From Gemmatimonadales bacterium (GTDB lineage Bacteria; Gemmatimonadota; Gemmatimonadetes; Longimicrobiales; Gaopeijiaceae), in the NCBI GenBank assembly GCA_007695195.1, contig REEG01000111.1, positions 1 through 64,000 of the forward strand: 64,000 bases of DNA, written 5' to 3'. The notes beneath the pieces were generated by a model, which searched no databases, had not been told where the DNA came from, and was given only the letters and a program-made list of their open reading frames with translations. A program made the position numbers and the translations under genes. The stretch's first letter is position 1; every line of letters starts with the position of its first letter. Shown one piece after another: positions 44,258 to 54,084 of the stretch.

Positions 44258-47164
44258 ATGGATTCCCACATCCGCGTCCGGGGCGCCCGGCAGCACAACC
44301 TGAAGGGGTTCGACCTGGATCTCCCCCGCCGGGCGGTCACGGTCATCACCGGTCCGTCCGGATCCGGAAAATCGTCGCTGGCGCTGGACACCATCTTCGC
44401 CGAAGGACAGCGCCGCTACGTGGAGTCGCTGTCGGCCTACGCCAAGCAGTTCCTGGAGCGGATGGAGAAGCCCGATGTGGATGCGGTGGAAGGGCTGTCG
44501 CCCTCGGTGGCCATCGAGCAGAAGAACCCCACCAAGACGAGCCGCTCCACGGTGGGGACCTCCACCGAAGTCCACGACCTCCTGCGTCTCCTCTATGCCC
44601 GGGTGGGCCGCACCCACTGCCCCGAGTGCCACCGCTGGGTGAAGCCCGACACCGTGTCGGGGGCGGTGGACCGGGTCCTGGCCCTCCCTGAGGGTACCCG
44701 CTTCATGGTAGCCTTCCCCCTTCCCCGCAGCGCCCGGACCTCCCATGAGCCCCTGGTGCGGAATCTCCGGACCCTTGGCTTCGTTCGGATCCTGGCGGAT
44801 GGGATGCAGGTGGATCTGGGGAGAGACGGGGCCGAGGATCCCGCAGTCCTGGGTGTCGATCTGGGTGAGGCGGAGTCGCTTCTGGTGGTGCTGGACCGCC
44901 TGAAGGTGGACTCAGGGGCGGCGGATCGTCTGGCCGATTCCCTGGGAACGGCCTTCCGGGAAGGGGAGGGCGAAGCCCGCATCCTCGTGCCGGCGGCTGA
45001 GGCGAAGCGGGTCGGAGTCCCTGAGGTCCTCTCCTTCACCGAGCGCTTCCGCTGCCCCGACCACCCCCACATCGACTTCCCCGAACCCACCCCTCAGCTC
45101 TTCAGCTTCAACTCGCCCTACGGGTCATGCCCCACCTGCACCGGGTTCGGTGCCACCCTGGAGTACGATGAGGACCTCATCGTCCCGAACCCATCCCTCT
45201 CCCTGGTGGAAGGCGCGGTGGATCCGTGGACGAAGCCCCGCTACGGCAAGCGTCGCGAGGCCCTGGTAGCGTACGCCCACCGGATGGAGGTGTCGCCGGA
45301 CGTCCCATGGGACGAGTTGCCTGAGGACTTCCGCCAAGCCGTCGTCCACGGGGCGCCGTCGGGGAAGGGGCGCCTGACCGACCGGGAGTTCGGGGGCATT
45401 ATCCCCTTCCTCCGGTCGCTGGAGAAGAAGAAGTACAAGCAGTACATCCGCGTCTTCCTCCGGAAATACCAGACGCCCAGAACCTGCACCGAGTGCGGCG
45501 GGAGCCGGCTTCGGCGGGAGGCGCTGAACGTGCGGGTGGACGACCGGACGCTGGCGGAGTTGGGAGTCCTGCCCCTGGACCGGCTCCGGCGTTGGGCGGA
45601 GGCCCTGGAACTCCAAGGGGCGGAGGGGGAGATCGCCGCCACCATCCTCACGGAACTCCGCAATCGGGTGGACTTCCTGGTGGAGGTGGGGCTGGGCTAC
45701 CTGAGCCTTTCCCGCCAGACCCGTACACTCTCGGGGGGAGAGGCGCAGCGCATCAATCTGGCCAATTCCCTGGGGTCCCGGTTGGTGGACACCATCTATG
45801 TCCTGGACGAGCCCTCCATCGGGCTTCACCCCACGGACACCGATGCCCTGCTGCGCCTTCTACGCCGTCTCGCCGACGCCGGAAACACCGTACTGGTGGT
45901 GGAGCACGACTCCCTGGCCATCCGGGCCGCGGACCATGTGGTGGAACTGGGACCCGCCTCGGGCGAGCGGGGGGGACAGGTGGTCTTCGAGGGGACGCCT
46001 GTCGAGCTCGAGGGAGCCTCCACCGTCACCGGCGACTACCTGTCCGGCCGCACCGCCGTGGAGGTGCCCCAGGAGCGCCGGCGCCTCAACCGGGGATGGC
46101 TGCGGCTTCGGGGCGGCTCCCTCCACAACGTTCGGGACGCGGAGGTTGAGATCCCGCTCAGGGCCTTCACCGTGGTGACGGGAGTCTCGGGGTCCGGCAA
46201 ATCCACCCTGGTCCACGACATTCTCTATCGGGCCCTGGAGCGGGAGTTGGGCGATGGGGGAACCTCCGCCAAGGAGCACCTGGGCGAGGAGGTGGGTCGG
46301 TACGACGCCCTGGAAGGCCTGGGGGGGCTGGACGAGGTGGTCCTGGTGGACCAGAGCCCCATCGGTCGGACTCCCCGGTCGAATCCGGTGACCTACATCA
46401 AGGCCTGGGGTGAGATCCGGCGCATCTTCGCCTCCCAACCGCTGGCCCGGCAGCGGGGCTACGAGCCGGGCCACTTCTCCTTCAATGTGAAGGGCGGACG
46501 GTGTGAGGCGTGCAAGGGCGCGGGACATGTGGAGGTGGAGATGGTCTTCATGGCCGATGTCTACGTTCCCTGCGAGATCTGCGATGCCCGGCGATTCAAG
46601 CCGGAGGTGCTGGAGGTCAAGGTCCGGGGGCTCTCCATCGCCGACGTGCTGCAGCTCACGGTGGATGAGGCCATCCGCTTCTTTGTCCGGGAGGATCGCC
46701 TGGGCGAGATCCTCTGGCACCTGCAGCAGGTGGGGCTCGGCTACCTCCGCCTGGGGCAGGCCGCCACCACCCTCTCCGGCGGTGAGGCCCAGCGTCTCAA
46801 GATCGCCCGGGAGCTGGCCGGGGCCGCCGGCAAGCGGGGCCGGGTCCTCTACCTCCTGGACGAGCCGACCACCGGTCTGTCGGGATCCGACGTGATCCGC
46901 CTCCTCCAGGTGCTGGACCGACTGGTGGCGGCGGGGAACACCGTCCTGGTCATCGAGCACAACCTGGATCTCATCAAGCGGGCCGACTGGGTAGTGGATA
47001 TGGGCCCGGGGCCGGGAGCCCGGGGGGGACGGGTGGTGGTGGCCGGTCGCCCGGAAGAGGTGGCGGCGCACCAGGAGAGCCTGACGGGGCAGTTCCTGGT
47101 ACCCCTCCTCGCACCCCCACACAGCGTTGACCCAGAGTTGCCGCAAAGCCTCGGAAACCGTTAG
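44258..47164 (+). CDS. uvrA: Excinuclease ABC subunit UvrA
   Basis: 968 residues with two ABC ATPase modules. Walker A sites [15 protein letters not shown] and [15 protein letters not shown]; signature sequences [19 protein letters not shown] and [31 protein letters not shown] and [13 protein letters not shown]. The C-terminal zinc finger is intact (CEACKGAGH...CEIC). In the first zinc module the leading pair is CPDH, not CxxC, followed by CPTC, so one ligand may be His. Recognises DNA damage in nucleotide excision repair. ATG at 44258 fits the family start ([14 protein letters not shown]). Confidence 0.97.
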   Translation: MDSHIRVRGARQHNLKGFDLDLPRRAVTVITGPSGSGKSSLALDTIFAEGQRRYVESLSAYAKQFLERMEKPDVDAVEGLSPSVAIEQKNPTKTSRSTVGTSTEVHDLLRLLYARVGRTHCPECHRWVKPDTVSGAVDRVLALPEGTRFMVAFPLPRSARTSHEPLVRNLRTLGFVRILADGMQVDLGRDGAEDPAVLGVDLGEAESLLVVLDRLKVDSGAADRLADSLGTAFREGEGEARILVPAAEAKRVGVPEVLSFTERFRCPDHPHIDFPEPTPQLFSFNSPYGSCPTCTGFGATLEYDEDLIVPNPSLSLVEGAVDPWTKPRYGKRREALVAYAHRMEVSPDVPWDELPEDFRQAVVHGAPSGKGRLTDREFGGIIPFLRSLEKKKYKQYIRVFLRKYQTPRTCTECGGSRLRREALNVRVDDRTLAELGVLPLDRLRRWAEALELQGAEGEIAATILTELRNRVDFLVEVGLGYLSLSRQTRTLSGGEAQRINLANSLGSRLVDTIYVLDEPSIGLHPTDTDALLRLLRRLADAGNTVLVVEHDSLAIRAADHVVELGPASGERGGQVVFEGTPVELEGASTVTGDYLSGRTAVEVPQERRRLNRGWLRLRGGSLHNVRDAEVEIPLRAFTVVTGVSGSGKSTLVHDILYRALERELGDGGTSAKEHLGEEVGRYDALEGLGGLDEVVLVDQSPIGRTPRSNPVTYIKAWGEIRRIFASQPLARQRGYEPGHFSFNVKGGRCEACKGAGHVEVEMVFMADVYVPCEICDARRFKPEVLEVKVRGLSIADVLQLTVDEAIRFFVREDRLGEILWHLQQVGLGYLRLGQAATTLSGGEAQRLKIARELAGAAGKRGRVLYLLDEPTTGLSGSDVIRLLQVLDRLVAAGNTVLVIEHNLDLIKRADWVVDMGPGPGARGGRVVVAGRPEEVAAHQESLTGQFLVPLLAPPHSVDPELPQSLGNR

Positions 47165-47167
47165 TTT
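47138..47167 (+). promoter_or_regulatory. Candidate gyrA promoter
   Basis: TTGCCG (47138-47143), an 18-base spacer and TAGTTT (47162-47167, TANNNT) overlap the last codons of uvrA. Downstream there are about 100 bases of leader before gyrA. A weak but well spaced sigma70-like match, identified by eye. Confidence 0.45.
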
Positions 47168-47212
47168 CAGGGCTGTATCGTAGGTTCCGGAACCCGCCCC
47201 AACCTGCGGCTC

Positions 47213-47246
47213 CGGCGGTGGCTTCGGTCCCTACCCGCCACCGCCG
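47213..47246 (+). other. Hairpin in the uvrA-gyrA gap
   Basis: Perfect 10-bp arms (47213-47222 CGGCGGTGGC with 47237-47246) and a 14-base loop, 31 bp before the gyrA ATG. No U tract follows, so it is not a clear terminator; it would sit in the gyrA 5' leader. Confidence 0.4.
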
Positions 47247-47276
47247 CTCCTCCCCGACACAGACCCGGGCTGATCC

Positions 47277-49826
47277 ATGGAATCGGACAACGGCATGGAA
47301 GCCGAGAACGGCCAGGAGAACGGCCAGGACACCGGCCAGCGAGTCCTCTCCCGCCTCCTCGAAGACGAGATGCGGGAGTCGTTCATCGACTATTCCATGA
47401 GCGTCATCGTGCAGCGGGCCCTCCCGGACGTTCGGGACGGCCTGAAGCCGGTGCATCGCAGGATCCTCTACGCCATGAACGGGCTCGGGCTCTCGCCTGG
47501 ACGGGCCTACAAGAAGAGTGCGTCGGTGGTGGGAGAGGTGCTGGGGAAGTACCACCCCCACGGCGACTCGGCGGTGTACGACTCCATGGTGCGGATGGTG
47601 CAGGACTTCTCCCTCCGTTACCCCCTGGTGGACGGCCAGGGCAACTTCGGCTCCATCGACGGCGATTCGGCGGCGGCGTACCGGTACACCGAGGCACGCC
47701 TCACCCCCATCGCCATGGAGATGCTGGCCGATATCGAGAAGGAGACGGTGGCCTTCTCGCCCAACTTCGACGGCCGCATCGACGAGCCCACCGTCCTCCC
47801 CGGCCGCTTCCCCAACCTCCTGGTAAACGGGTCATCGGGGATCGCCGTGGGGATGGCCACCAATATCCCGCCCCACAACCTCCGCGAGGTGGTGGCGGCG
47901 CTGGATGCCCTCATCGATGATCCGGATCTGCCCCAGGAAGAGCTGGAGACCCTGGTGAGCGGGCCTGACTTCCCCACCGGCGGCTACATCTGCGGGCGGG
48001 ATGGGATCCGGGACGCCTACCGCACCGGCCGGGGCCGTATCGTCATGCGGGCCACCGCCGAGTTCGAGGAGATGGATCTGGGACGGGAGCGGATCGTGAT
48101 CCGCGAGATCCCCTTCATGGTGAACAAGACCCGTCTCATCGAGCAGATCGCCCAGCTCGTCCGGGACAAGCGGGTCACCGACATCTCCGCACTCCGGGAT
48201 GAGTCGGACCGGGAGGGGATGCGGATCGTGGTGGAGCTGAAGCGGGACACCATTCCCCACATCGTGCTGAACCAGCTCTACAAGCACACCCAGATGCAGT
48301 CCACCTTCGGCACCATCCTGCTGGCGCTGGTGGATGGGGTGCCCCGGGTCATGAGCCTGCGGCAGATGCTCCTGCACTTCCTGGATCACCGCCACGAGGT
48401 GGTGGTCCGGCGCAGCGAGTTCGATCTCCGAAAGGCCAGGGCCCGGGAGCACATCCTGGAGGGTCTCAAGATCGCCGTCGACAACATCGACGAGGTGATC
48501 AAGATCATCCGGGGCTCCCAGGACACCCCCACGGCATCGGGTCGTCTCCAGGAGCGCTTCGGGCTGTCCGAGGCCCAGGCCGAGGCCATCCTGAACATGC
48601 GCCTGGCCCGCCTCACCGGACTCGAGATGGAGAAGCTCGAGGCGGAGTTGGCGGAGGTCCAAGCCCGTATCGCCGAGCTGGAAGAGCTCCTGGGCGACCG
48701 GGGCGCTCGCATGGAGGTGATTCGGGACGAACTCAGGGAGATGGCGGACAAGTACGGAGACGAGCGTCGCACCGCCATTGTAGGCGAGCGCTCGGACCTG
48801 GAGATGGAAGATCTCATCGCCGACGAGGAGATGGTGATCACCATGAGCCGCCAGGGTTATGTGAAGCGGATCCCAGCGGATACCTACCGTGCCCAGCGGC
48901 GAGGGGGTCGCGGTCTCCGGGGAATGGGGACCAAGGACGAGGACTGGGTCGAGCACCTCTTCCTGGCTTCCACCCACGATTACCTCATGATCTTCACCCG
49001 GGATGGTCAGTGCCACTGGCTCAAGGTGTGGCAGATCCCCCAGGGCGGTCGTACGTCCCGAGGGAAACCCATCGTGAATCTCCTGGAGATCGGGTCCGAC
49101 GCCCGCATCGCCTCGGTGGTGCCGGTCCGGGAGTTCTCGGAAGACCGCTACCTCCTCTTCGCCACCCGCCAGGGGAAGGTGAAGAAGTCAACGCTCTCCG
49201 ACTACCGGAACATCCGCTCCGTTGGGCTCAACGCCATCAACATCCGGCCGGGCGACGAACTCATCGACGTGAAGATCACCGAGGGCGACCGGGAGATCAT
49301 CCTGGCCACCCGTGAAGGGATGGCCATCCGGTTCAACGAAGATGACGTCCGGGTCATGGGACGGGTCTCGGAAGGCGTTCGGGGCGTGGCGCTGAGCGGT
49401 GGCGACGAGGTGGTGGGGATGGTTGTGGTTCGGGACGACTCGGATCTCCTCATCGTTACCCAGGGCGGGGTGGGGAAGCGCACCGCCATCTCCGAATACC
49501 GACTCCAGGGTCGAGGAGGGAAGGGAGTCATCAACATCCGTCTCTCGGAGAAGACCGGCGGTGTGGTCACCATCAAGTCCGTTCTGGTCACCGACGAGGT
49601 CATGCTTATCACGCGCTCCGGTGTTGTGAACAGGCAGGCTGTCCAGGAGGTTCGGGTCATCGGTCGGGCTACTCAGGGGGTCCGCCTCGTCAATCTCGAT
49701 GCCGGTGATGAGATCGTGGACGTGGCCCGGGTCATTGCCGAGGACGCCGACGAGGAGTTGGAGGCCGAAGTCTCGGCTGGAGACCCCCGGGAGCGGGTGG
49801 GCGACGCGGAGGAGATGGGGGAGTGA
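47277..49826 (+). CDS. gyrA: DNA gyrase subunit A
   Basis: 849 residues. Breakage-reunion domain with catalytic Tyr137 (YRYTEARL) and a quinolone-determining region [12 protein letters not shown] that keeps Ser98 and Asp102, the positions whose change confers quinolone resistance. The C-terminal beta-pinwheel carries the GyrA box QRRGGRG near residue 541, which separates gyrase from topoisomerase IV. An unusual 20-residue hydrophilic N-terminal extension ([18 protein letters not shown]) precedes the family start. The last four bases (GTGA) overlap the start of a PLP-dependent dehydratase gene. Confidence 0.97.
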   Translation: MESDNGMEAENGQENGQDTGQRVLSRLLEDEMRESFIDYSMSVIVQRALPDVRDGLKPVHRRILYAMNGLGLSPGRAYKKSASVVGEVLGKYHPHGDSAVYDSMVRMVQDFSLRYPLVDGQGNFGSIDGDSAAAYRYTEARLTPIAMEMLADIEKETVAFSPNFDGRIDEPTVLPGRFPNLLVNGSSGIAVGMATNIPPHNLREVVAALDALIDDPDLPQEELETLVSGPDFPTGGYICGRDGIRDAYRTGRGRIVMRATAEFEEMDLGRERIVIREIPFMVNKTRLIEQIAQLVRDKRVTDISALRDESDREGMRIVVELKRDTIPHIVLNQLYKHTQMQSTFGTILLALVDGVPRVMSLRQMLLHFLDHRHEVVVRRSEFDLRKARAREHILEGLKIAVDNIDEVIKIIRGSQDTPTASGRLQERFGLSEAQAEAILNMRLARLTGLEMEKLEAELAEVQARIAELEELLGDRGARMEVIRDELREMADKYGDERRTAIVGERSDLEMEDLIADEEMVITMSRQGYVKRIPADTYRAQRRGGRGLRGMGTKDEDWVEHLFLASTHDYLMIFTRDGQCHWLKVWQIPQGGRTSRGKPIVNLLEIGSDARIASVVPVREFSEDRYLLFATRQGKVKKSTLSDYRNIRSVGLNAINIRPGDELIDVKITEGDREIILATREGMAIRFNEDDVRVMGRVSEGVRGVALSGGDEVVGMVVVRDDSDLLIVTQGGVGKRTAISEYRLQGRGGKGVINIRLSEKTGGVVTIKSVLVTDEVMLITRSGVVNRQAVQEVRVIGRATQGVRLVNLDAGDEIVDVARVIAEDADEELEAEVSAGDPRERVGDAEEMGE

Positions 49827-50806
49827 GTGCCACCCAGGGGCTCGTCTCCTTCGACCAGGTCCGGGCGGCAGCGGAGCGGTTGAGGGAGGTGGGCACCAGG
49901 ACACCCTTCCTCCATTCCGAGGAGCTCTCCCGCCGGGTGGATGGAGAGGTGCGTCTCAAGCTCGAGTCCCTGCAGCGGTCTGGATCGTTCAAGTTCCGAG
50001 GCGCCTGGAACTACATCTCGAGCCTTCCCCGGGAGGATCTGGAGCGCGGTGTCATCACCTACTCCTCAGGGAATCATGGGCAGGCTATGGCCATGGCGGC
50101 GGGCCTGATGGGTGTACCGGCTGTGGTGGTCATGCCGGTCACGGCTCCGGAGGTGAAGCGCAGCGGGGCCGAGGCGCTGGGGGCCCGAGTCGTTCTGGAG
50201 GGCACCACATCGCTGGAGCGGCGTCGCAAGGCGCTGGAGATCCAGAAGGAAGGGGGGCAGCACATGGTGCCGCCCTTCGACCATCCCACCATCATCGCCG
50301 GTCAGGGGACGGCGGCGTTGGAGGCTGCGGAGGCCTGGCCTGAAATGGACACCTGGCTCGTGTGCATCGGGGGAGGCGGGCTGGGATCGGGTTCCGCCGT
50401 GACACTTCGGGAACTCCATCCCAATGCCCGGATCATCGGCGTGGAGGCGGAGGGAGCGGCCTCCATGCGCGCGTCCCTGGACGCCGGGGAGCCGGTGACG
50501 CTGGACCGCATCGACACCATCGCCGACGGCCTGGCGCCTGTGCGACCCGGCGACCTGACCTTCGCCCATGTGCAGGCCCTCTTCGACGATGTGGTTACCG
50601 TCAGCGATGACGCCATCCGGGAGGCCACCCGTTGGCTTCTGGGCACGGGCAAGGTACTGGCGGAGTACTCCGGGGCGGCGGCGGTGGCGGCAGTCCGCTC
50701 GGGCGTGGTGCCGCTCTCCGGACGACGGGTGGGCGTGACGGTGAGTGGAGGCAACATGGACCTTTCCCTCCTGGCGCGACTCCTTGGCCCTTTCCCGACC
50801 CCTTGA
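49823..50806 (+). CDS. PLP-dependent threonine/serine dehydratase-like enzyme
   Basis: 327 residues, fold type II PLP enzyme. PLP-binding Lys in [10 protein letters not shown] (near residue 57), the Asn loop [10 protein letters not shown] and the glycine-rich phosphate loop GGGGLGSG. Single catalytic domain without the C-terminal ACT-like domain of biosynthetic IlvA, so it is either a catabolic threonine dehydratase or a serine racemase/dehydratase; sequence alone does not decide. GTG start at 49823 overlaps the gyrA stop (GTGA), implying coupling to gyrA translation, an unusual partner. Confidence 0.9.
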   Translation: MSATQGLVSFDQVRAAAERLREVGTRTPFLHSEELSRRVDGEVRLKLESLQRSGSFKFRGAWNYISSLPREDLERGVITYSSGNHGQAMAMAAGLMGVPAVVVMPVTAPEVKRSGAEALGARVVLEGTTSLERRRKALEIQKEGGQHMVPPFDHPTIIAGQGTAALEAAEAWPEMDTWLVCIGGGGLGSGSAVTLRELHPNARIIGVEAEGAASMRASLDAGEPVTLDRIDTIADGLAPVRPGDLTFAHVQALFDDVVTVSDDAIREATRWLLGTGKVLAEYSGAAAVAAVRSGVVPLSGRRVGVTVSGGNMDLSLLARLLGPFPTP

Positions 50807-50820
50807 GGAGTACGAATCGA

Positions 50821-51504
50821 GTGGAGACGCTGGTTCTCTTCGACATTGACGGTACGCTGGTCACGGGCGGGCCCGCCAAGGACGCCTTCGGTCTGGCGCT
50901 GGAGCGTGTCTACGGCACCACCGGTCCCATTGAAGCGTGGGAATTCTCCGGGAAGACCGATCCGCAGATCGCCCGGGAGCTCCTCCGGGAGGCGGGGCTT
51001 CGCGACGCGGACATCGAGGCGGGTTTCCCTGGGCTCTGGAACGCCTACCTGGTTGAGATGGAGCGGAGGATTCCCCGCGAACCCACGAGACTCCTCCCCG
51101 GGGTGATTTCCCTGGTCGATGCCCTGGACCGGGCAGGAAGTGCGGCGCTGGCTCTCCTGACGGGAAACGTCGCCGACGGCGCCCGGTTGAAGCTGGAGGC
51201 GGTGGGACTGGCGCAGCGGTTCGCCGTGGGTGCCTACGGTTCGGATCATGAGATCCGCAACGAGCTTCCGGCCATCGCCTGGGGACGGGCCCGTGCGCAT
51301 TGGGGTGTGACCTTCGCGCCGGAGCGGGTCCTGGTGGTGGGCGACACCCCACGGGATGTGGAGTGTGGTCGATATTTCGGAGCCCGGACCGTAGCGGTGG
51401 CGACGGGCCGGTTTTCCCGGGGGGAGTTGTCCGAGGCGGATCCGGATGTCATTCTGGACGACTTCTCCGATACAGCTTCGGTGGTTGAGTCCTTTCTCCG
51501 GTGA
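50821..51504 (+). CDS. HAD-superfamily hydrolase (phosphoglycolate phosphatase-like)
   Basis: 227 residues. HAD motif I LFDIDGTLV (Asp nucleophile at about 8 and 10), motif II LLTGN, motif III Lys region and motif IV VGDTPRDVECGRYFGA. The cap domain type and GDTP motif match the Gph/PGP-like subfamily, but the substrate is open. GTG start at 50821 has GAGGAG about 10 bases upstream and fits the motif I position; it lies 14 bp after the dehydratase. Confidence 0.88.
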   Translation: METLVLFDIDGTLVTGGPAKDAFGLALERVYGTTGPIEAWEFSGKTDPQIARELLREAGLRDADIEAGFPGLWNAYLVEMERRIPREPTRLLPGVISLVDALDRAGSAALALLTGNVADGARLKLEAVGLAQRFAVGAYGSDHEIRNELPAIAWGRARAHWGVTFAPERVLVVGDTPRDVECGRYFGARTVAVATGRFSRGELSEADPDVILDDFSDTASVVESFLR

Positions 51505-51568
51505 GCCCTCCCGGGAGAGCTGTCGGTGAACCGATGAACATGGTGGATCTTCCCAACTGAGGTGAGCA

Positions 51569-52375
51569 GTGGCAAATCGAGCGGAGGAACGGCGGAAGAA
51601 GCGGCAGGGAGAGTCGGGCGCGGCGGGCAAGGAGCGCACCTCCCGAAGCCTCTACTGGGTGCTCATCGCCGTGGGCGGTGTCGCGCTGGCCGTGGTGGTG
51701 GGGAACCTGATCTTCGGAGCCACGGGGCAGGGAGCCCGGGCACCGGTTGAGATCAGCTACGCCTCGTCGGAGGAGCTACTGGAGATGGCCCAGGGGGTGC
51801 GCCTGGGGGATGCGGACGCCCCGGTAACCATCATGGACTTCTCCGACTACCAGTGCCCCGCCTGCCGGGCCTTCGCCACCCAGTCGAAGCCCTTCTTGCA
51901 GATGGAGTTCATCGAGAGCGGTCAGGCCAATCTGGTCTTCTATGACTTCCCCCTGCCCAGCTTCCCCCACTCCTTCCTGGCGGCTCGCGCCGCCCGGTGC
52001 TCCGGGGACCAGGGGGCCTACTGGGAGTTCCACGACCAGCTCTTCCGGGCTCAGATGGAGTGGTCCGGCCGGTCCGATCCCTTCTCCACCTTCGTGGGAT
52101 ATGCCGAGTCGTTGGGACTCGATCGGGGTGAGTTCCGATCCTGCCTGGGAAGTGACCGGCACGCCGATGTGGTTTCGGCCAACATCGAGCTGGGCCGCCG
52201 CCTCAATGTGACCGGGACCCCCACCATCTTCCTGGATACCGGTGAGGGGAGGGGAGATCGGATCCAGAATTGGGCTCCGGCGGACCTCCGTCCACGCATC
52301 CAGGAAGCGCTGGCGCGCCTCGGGCACGGCGGTGGCGGCGATACGGAAGGAGCCGATCAGGGGAGTGGAGCATGA
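51569..52375 (+). CDS. DsbA/DsbG-family thioredoxin-fold protein, membrane anchored
   Basis: 268 residues. Basic cytoplasmic N-terminus (KRQGESGAAGKERTSR), one membrane helix (about 29-50), then a periplasmic DsbA-like domain. Redox motif Cys96-Pro-Ala-Cys99 in SDYQCPACRAF, and the cis-Pro loop VTGTPTIFL. Single-anchored DsbA-like proteins of this type often act in thiol oxidation or in disulfide-exchange partnered with VKOR. GTG start at 51569 with GAGGTGA just upstream. Its stop overlaps the next gene by four bases. Confidence 0.9.
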   Translation: MANRAEERRKKRQGESGAAGKERTSRSLYWVLIAVGGVALAVVVGNLIFGATGQGARAPVEISYASSEELLEMAQGVRLGDADAPVTIMDFSDYQCPACRAFATQSKPFLQMEFIESGQANLVFYDFPLPSFPHSFLAARAARCSGDQGAYWEFHDQLFRAQMEWSGRSDPFSTFVGYAESLGLDRGEFRSCLGSDRHADVVSANIELGRRLNVTGTPTIFLDTGEGRGDRIQNWAPADLRPRIQEALARLGHGGGGDTEGADQGSGA

Positions 52376-52602
52376 GTGGCTCCCGTGACGTCCGGATCCG
52401 CCTCCTCTTCGTCGACGACGGGAGCTACCACCACGAGGTGATCCGGGTGCCGGCCGAGGCCGTGGCCCGTCATGAGCGGCTCATCGACCTCCTCCAGGAA
52501 GAGCCGGAGGTGCTCCGTCGGACCTTCGTGGATCTGGATCGTCTGTGCGCTGCCCACCTGGTGGAGGATCATCTGCCCGAGTCCCGGTCCGTCACCGAGT
52601 GA
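52372..52602 (+). CDS. Hypothetical 76-residue protein coupled to the DsbA-like gene
   Basis: 76 residues, acidic, no signal peptide or helix of membrane length. Segment IRLLFVDDGSYHHEVIRVPAEAV followed by an amphipathic helix. No recognised family. The ATG overlaps the preceding stop (ATGA), which supports translation. Last gene of the plus-strand gyrA run; convergent with the DUF402 gene. Confidence 0.65.
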   Translation: MSGSRDVRIRLLFVDDGSYHHEVIRVPAEAVARHERLIDLLQEEPEVLRRTFVDLDRLCAAHLVEDHLPESRSVTE

Positions 52603-52654
52603 GGCGAGGGAGATCCTCTCCCCCTGCGCCGCCGCCCGGGCGAAGCTTCCGGCA

Positions 52655-53323
52655 TCAGCCGCCTGGTCCGGGAGCCATCCCTTCCAGCACGGTCAGCGCA
52701 CGCTGACGCGGCCACTCCGCCACCATGGGGGGCGGCCAACTCCGCCTTCGCCATCGGCGTAGGATTGCTTCCACCTCAGCCTCCGCCCGCTCCACCGCCT
52801 GCGCCGTCACCGCGCCGGCGCGGGCGGCCTCTGCCAGTTCTTCCCGGTCCAGGACGTGAGGTCGGACCGGGGTTCCGGATATCCGTGGGCTCACTGCCCC
52901 GGCCCCGCCCACCCATACGTCCAGAAAGAGATCCGTAGTGGTCCAGACACCACCCGGCCCGAAAAGACAGGGCGTGATCACATTGGCGTAGAGCCCGGTC
53001 ACTTCGCCGTCGAGCCCGTGGAAGATCCCGATGTCATGCCAAGCCCCGGGGAACGTGAACCAGACGGCGTCGGCCCCGGGCTCCAGCACCACCCTTCCCC
53101 CCACCCTCACGGGCTTGGACAGGGGAACGTTTCGAGCAAGCGTCACCTTGACGCGGCCGTCGTCGTGAACCAGCCACTGGCGATACCGGGTGAGTCGATG
53201 GGGTGCACGGCGATAGAGGATCTCCACGGGGCGGGGCACCCGGGAGGGGGGATGTCCGGGGAGGTTGGGAGGCGGTGGGCCTGGCCAGGGGCGGGCAGCC
53301 CCCTCCCGCCGAGGTGTTACCAC
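52655..53323 (-). CDS. DUF402 domain protein
   Basis: 222 residues. DUF402 (FomD/Ntdp-like) core: HDDGRVKVTLARNVPLSKPV, then WFTFPGAWHDIGIFHGLDGEVTGLYANVITP and the acidic TTDLFLDVWVGG, carrying the Tyr/Asp/Glu set that binds divalent metal in characterised nucleoside phosphatases of this fold. Substrate unknown. A GTG start at 53323 overlaps the last codons of the nucleotidyltransferase gene; internal starts are possible. Ends 52 bp from the convergent 76-residue ORF. Confidence 0.82.
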   Translation of the reverse strand: MVTPRREGAARPWPGPPPPNLPGHPPSRVPRPVEILYRRAPHRLTRYRQWLVHDDGRVKVTLARNVPLSKPVRVGGRVVLEPGADAVWFTFPGAWHDIGIFHGLDGEVTGLYANVITPCLFGPGGVWTTTDLFLDVWVGGAGAVSPRISGTPVRPHVLDREELAEAARAGAVTAQAVERAEAEVEAILRRWRRRSWPPPMVAEWPRQRALTVLEGMAPGPGG

Positions 53324-54084
53324 TTCTGAAAGCGCCGACGGAAGACCCGGGGAAAGCGTCGCCGGTAGTCGGTCAGGGTCCGGATTCGAATGTGGATTCC
53401 AGGATCCTCCACCTCGATCTCCCGCACGGATGGGGCCGCCTGTCCCCACTCCCCCAGGGGCCGGTCCCAGGCCGCCCAGGGCGCCGGACCGTCCGATGGA
53501 ATCTCCAGGTTCGTCGCCGGTTCCGTCCCATCGGCCCCTGTGCCGTCTTCCCCCAGCAGCACCTGAACCCATTCCGGGTGGAGGATCACAGGCTCTCCGG
53601 CCTTTCCCTGATGGCTTGGCCGGAGCAGGGCAGGAGGTGGGGAGGCGCTCCCCGCTTCCCTGAGCCCGGCCACCAGCGCCCGGAGCGTCTCGGGCTGTAC
53701 CAGAGGAAGGTCCACCGGAAGCCAGAGCAGGGCCGGAACCGGCCCCGGTGCCCCCTCCGCCTCGGGCTCATCTCCGCCTCCGGACCGGTGCACCTCCTGG
53801 GCCCGGGGCTCAGGGGTCATGTCCCGGATCACGTCCAGGGCCAGGGAGAGCAAGGACTCGCCCCGGTCCGGAGCAACGTGGAGGGGACGGGCGCCCACCG
53901 CGCGCACTGCGGCATGGAGGGGACCCCGGGACTCATCCACCCCAACCAGGACCGGATCCGCGCCCACGGCCCGGAGCTCGGCCACGGCGCGCTCGAGGAA
54001 GGTGCCGTCTCCGGCGTCCAGGAGCGCCTTGGCCTTTCCCAGGCGGAAGTCCGGGCCACCTGCGGGGATCACCCCGACCATCAA
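53317..54084 (-). CDS. NTP transferase domain protein (MobA/MocA-like)
   Basis: 255 residues, Rossmann-like NTP_transf_3 fold. The N-terminal loop reads IPAGGPDFRLGKAKALL, a variant of LAGGxSxRMGxxKAL, and the metal-binding Asp lies in LLWLPVDLPLVQPETL. An insert rich in Gly/Glu (about 115-130) precedes it. Such enzymes activate small molecules as NDP or CDP derivatives (molybdenum cofactor, sugars, alcohols); no moaA-type neighbours are present, so the acceptor is open. ATG overlaps the FadB/J-type stop (ATGA), and its 3' end overlaps DUF402. Confidence 0.82.
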   Translation of the reverse strand: MMVGVIPAGGPDFRLGKAKALLDAGDGTFLERAVAELRAVGADPVLVGVDESRGPLHAAVRAVGARPLHVAPDRGESLLSLALDVIRDMTPEPRAQEVHRSGGGDEPEAEGAPGPVPALLWLPVDLPLVQPETLRALVAGLREAGSASPPPALLRPSHQGKAGEPVILHPEWVQVLLGEDGTGADGTEPATNLEIPSDGPAPWAAWDRPLGEWGQAAPSVREIEVEDPGIHIRIRTLTDYRRRFPRVFRRRFQKW

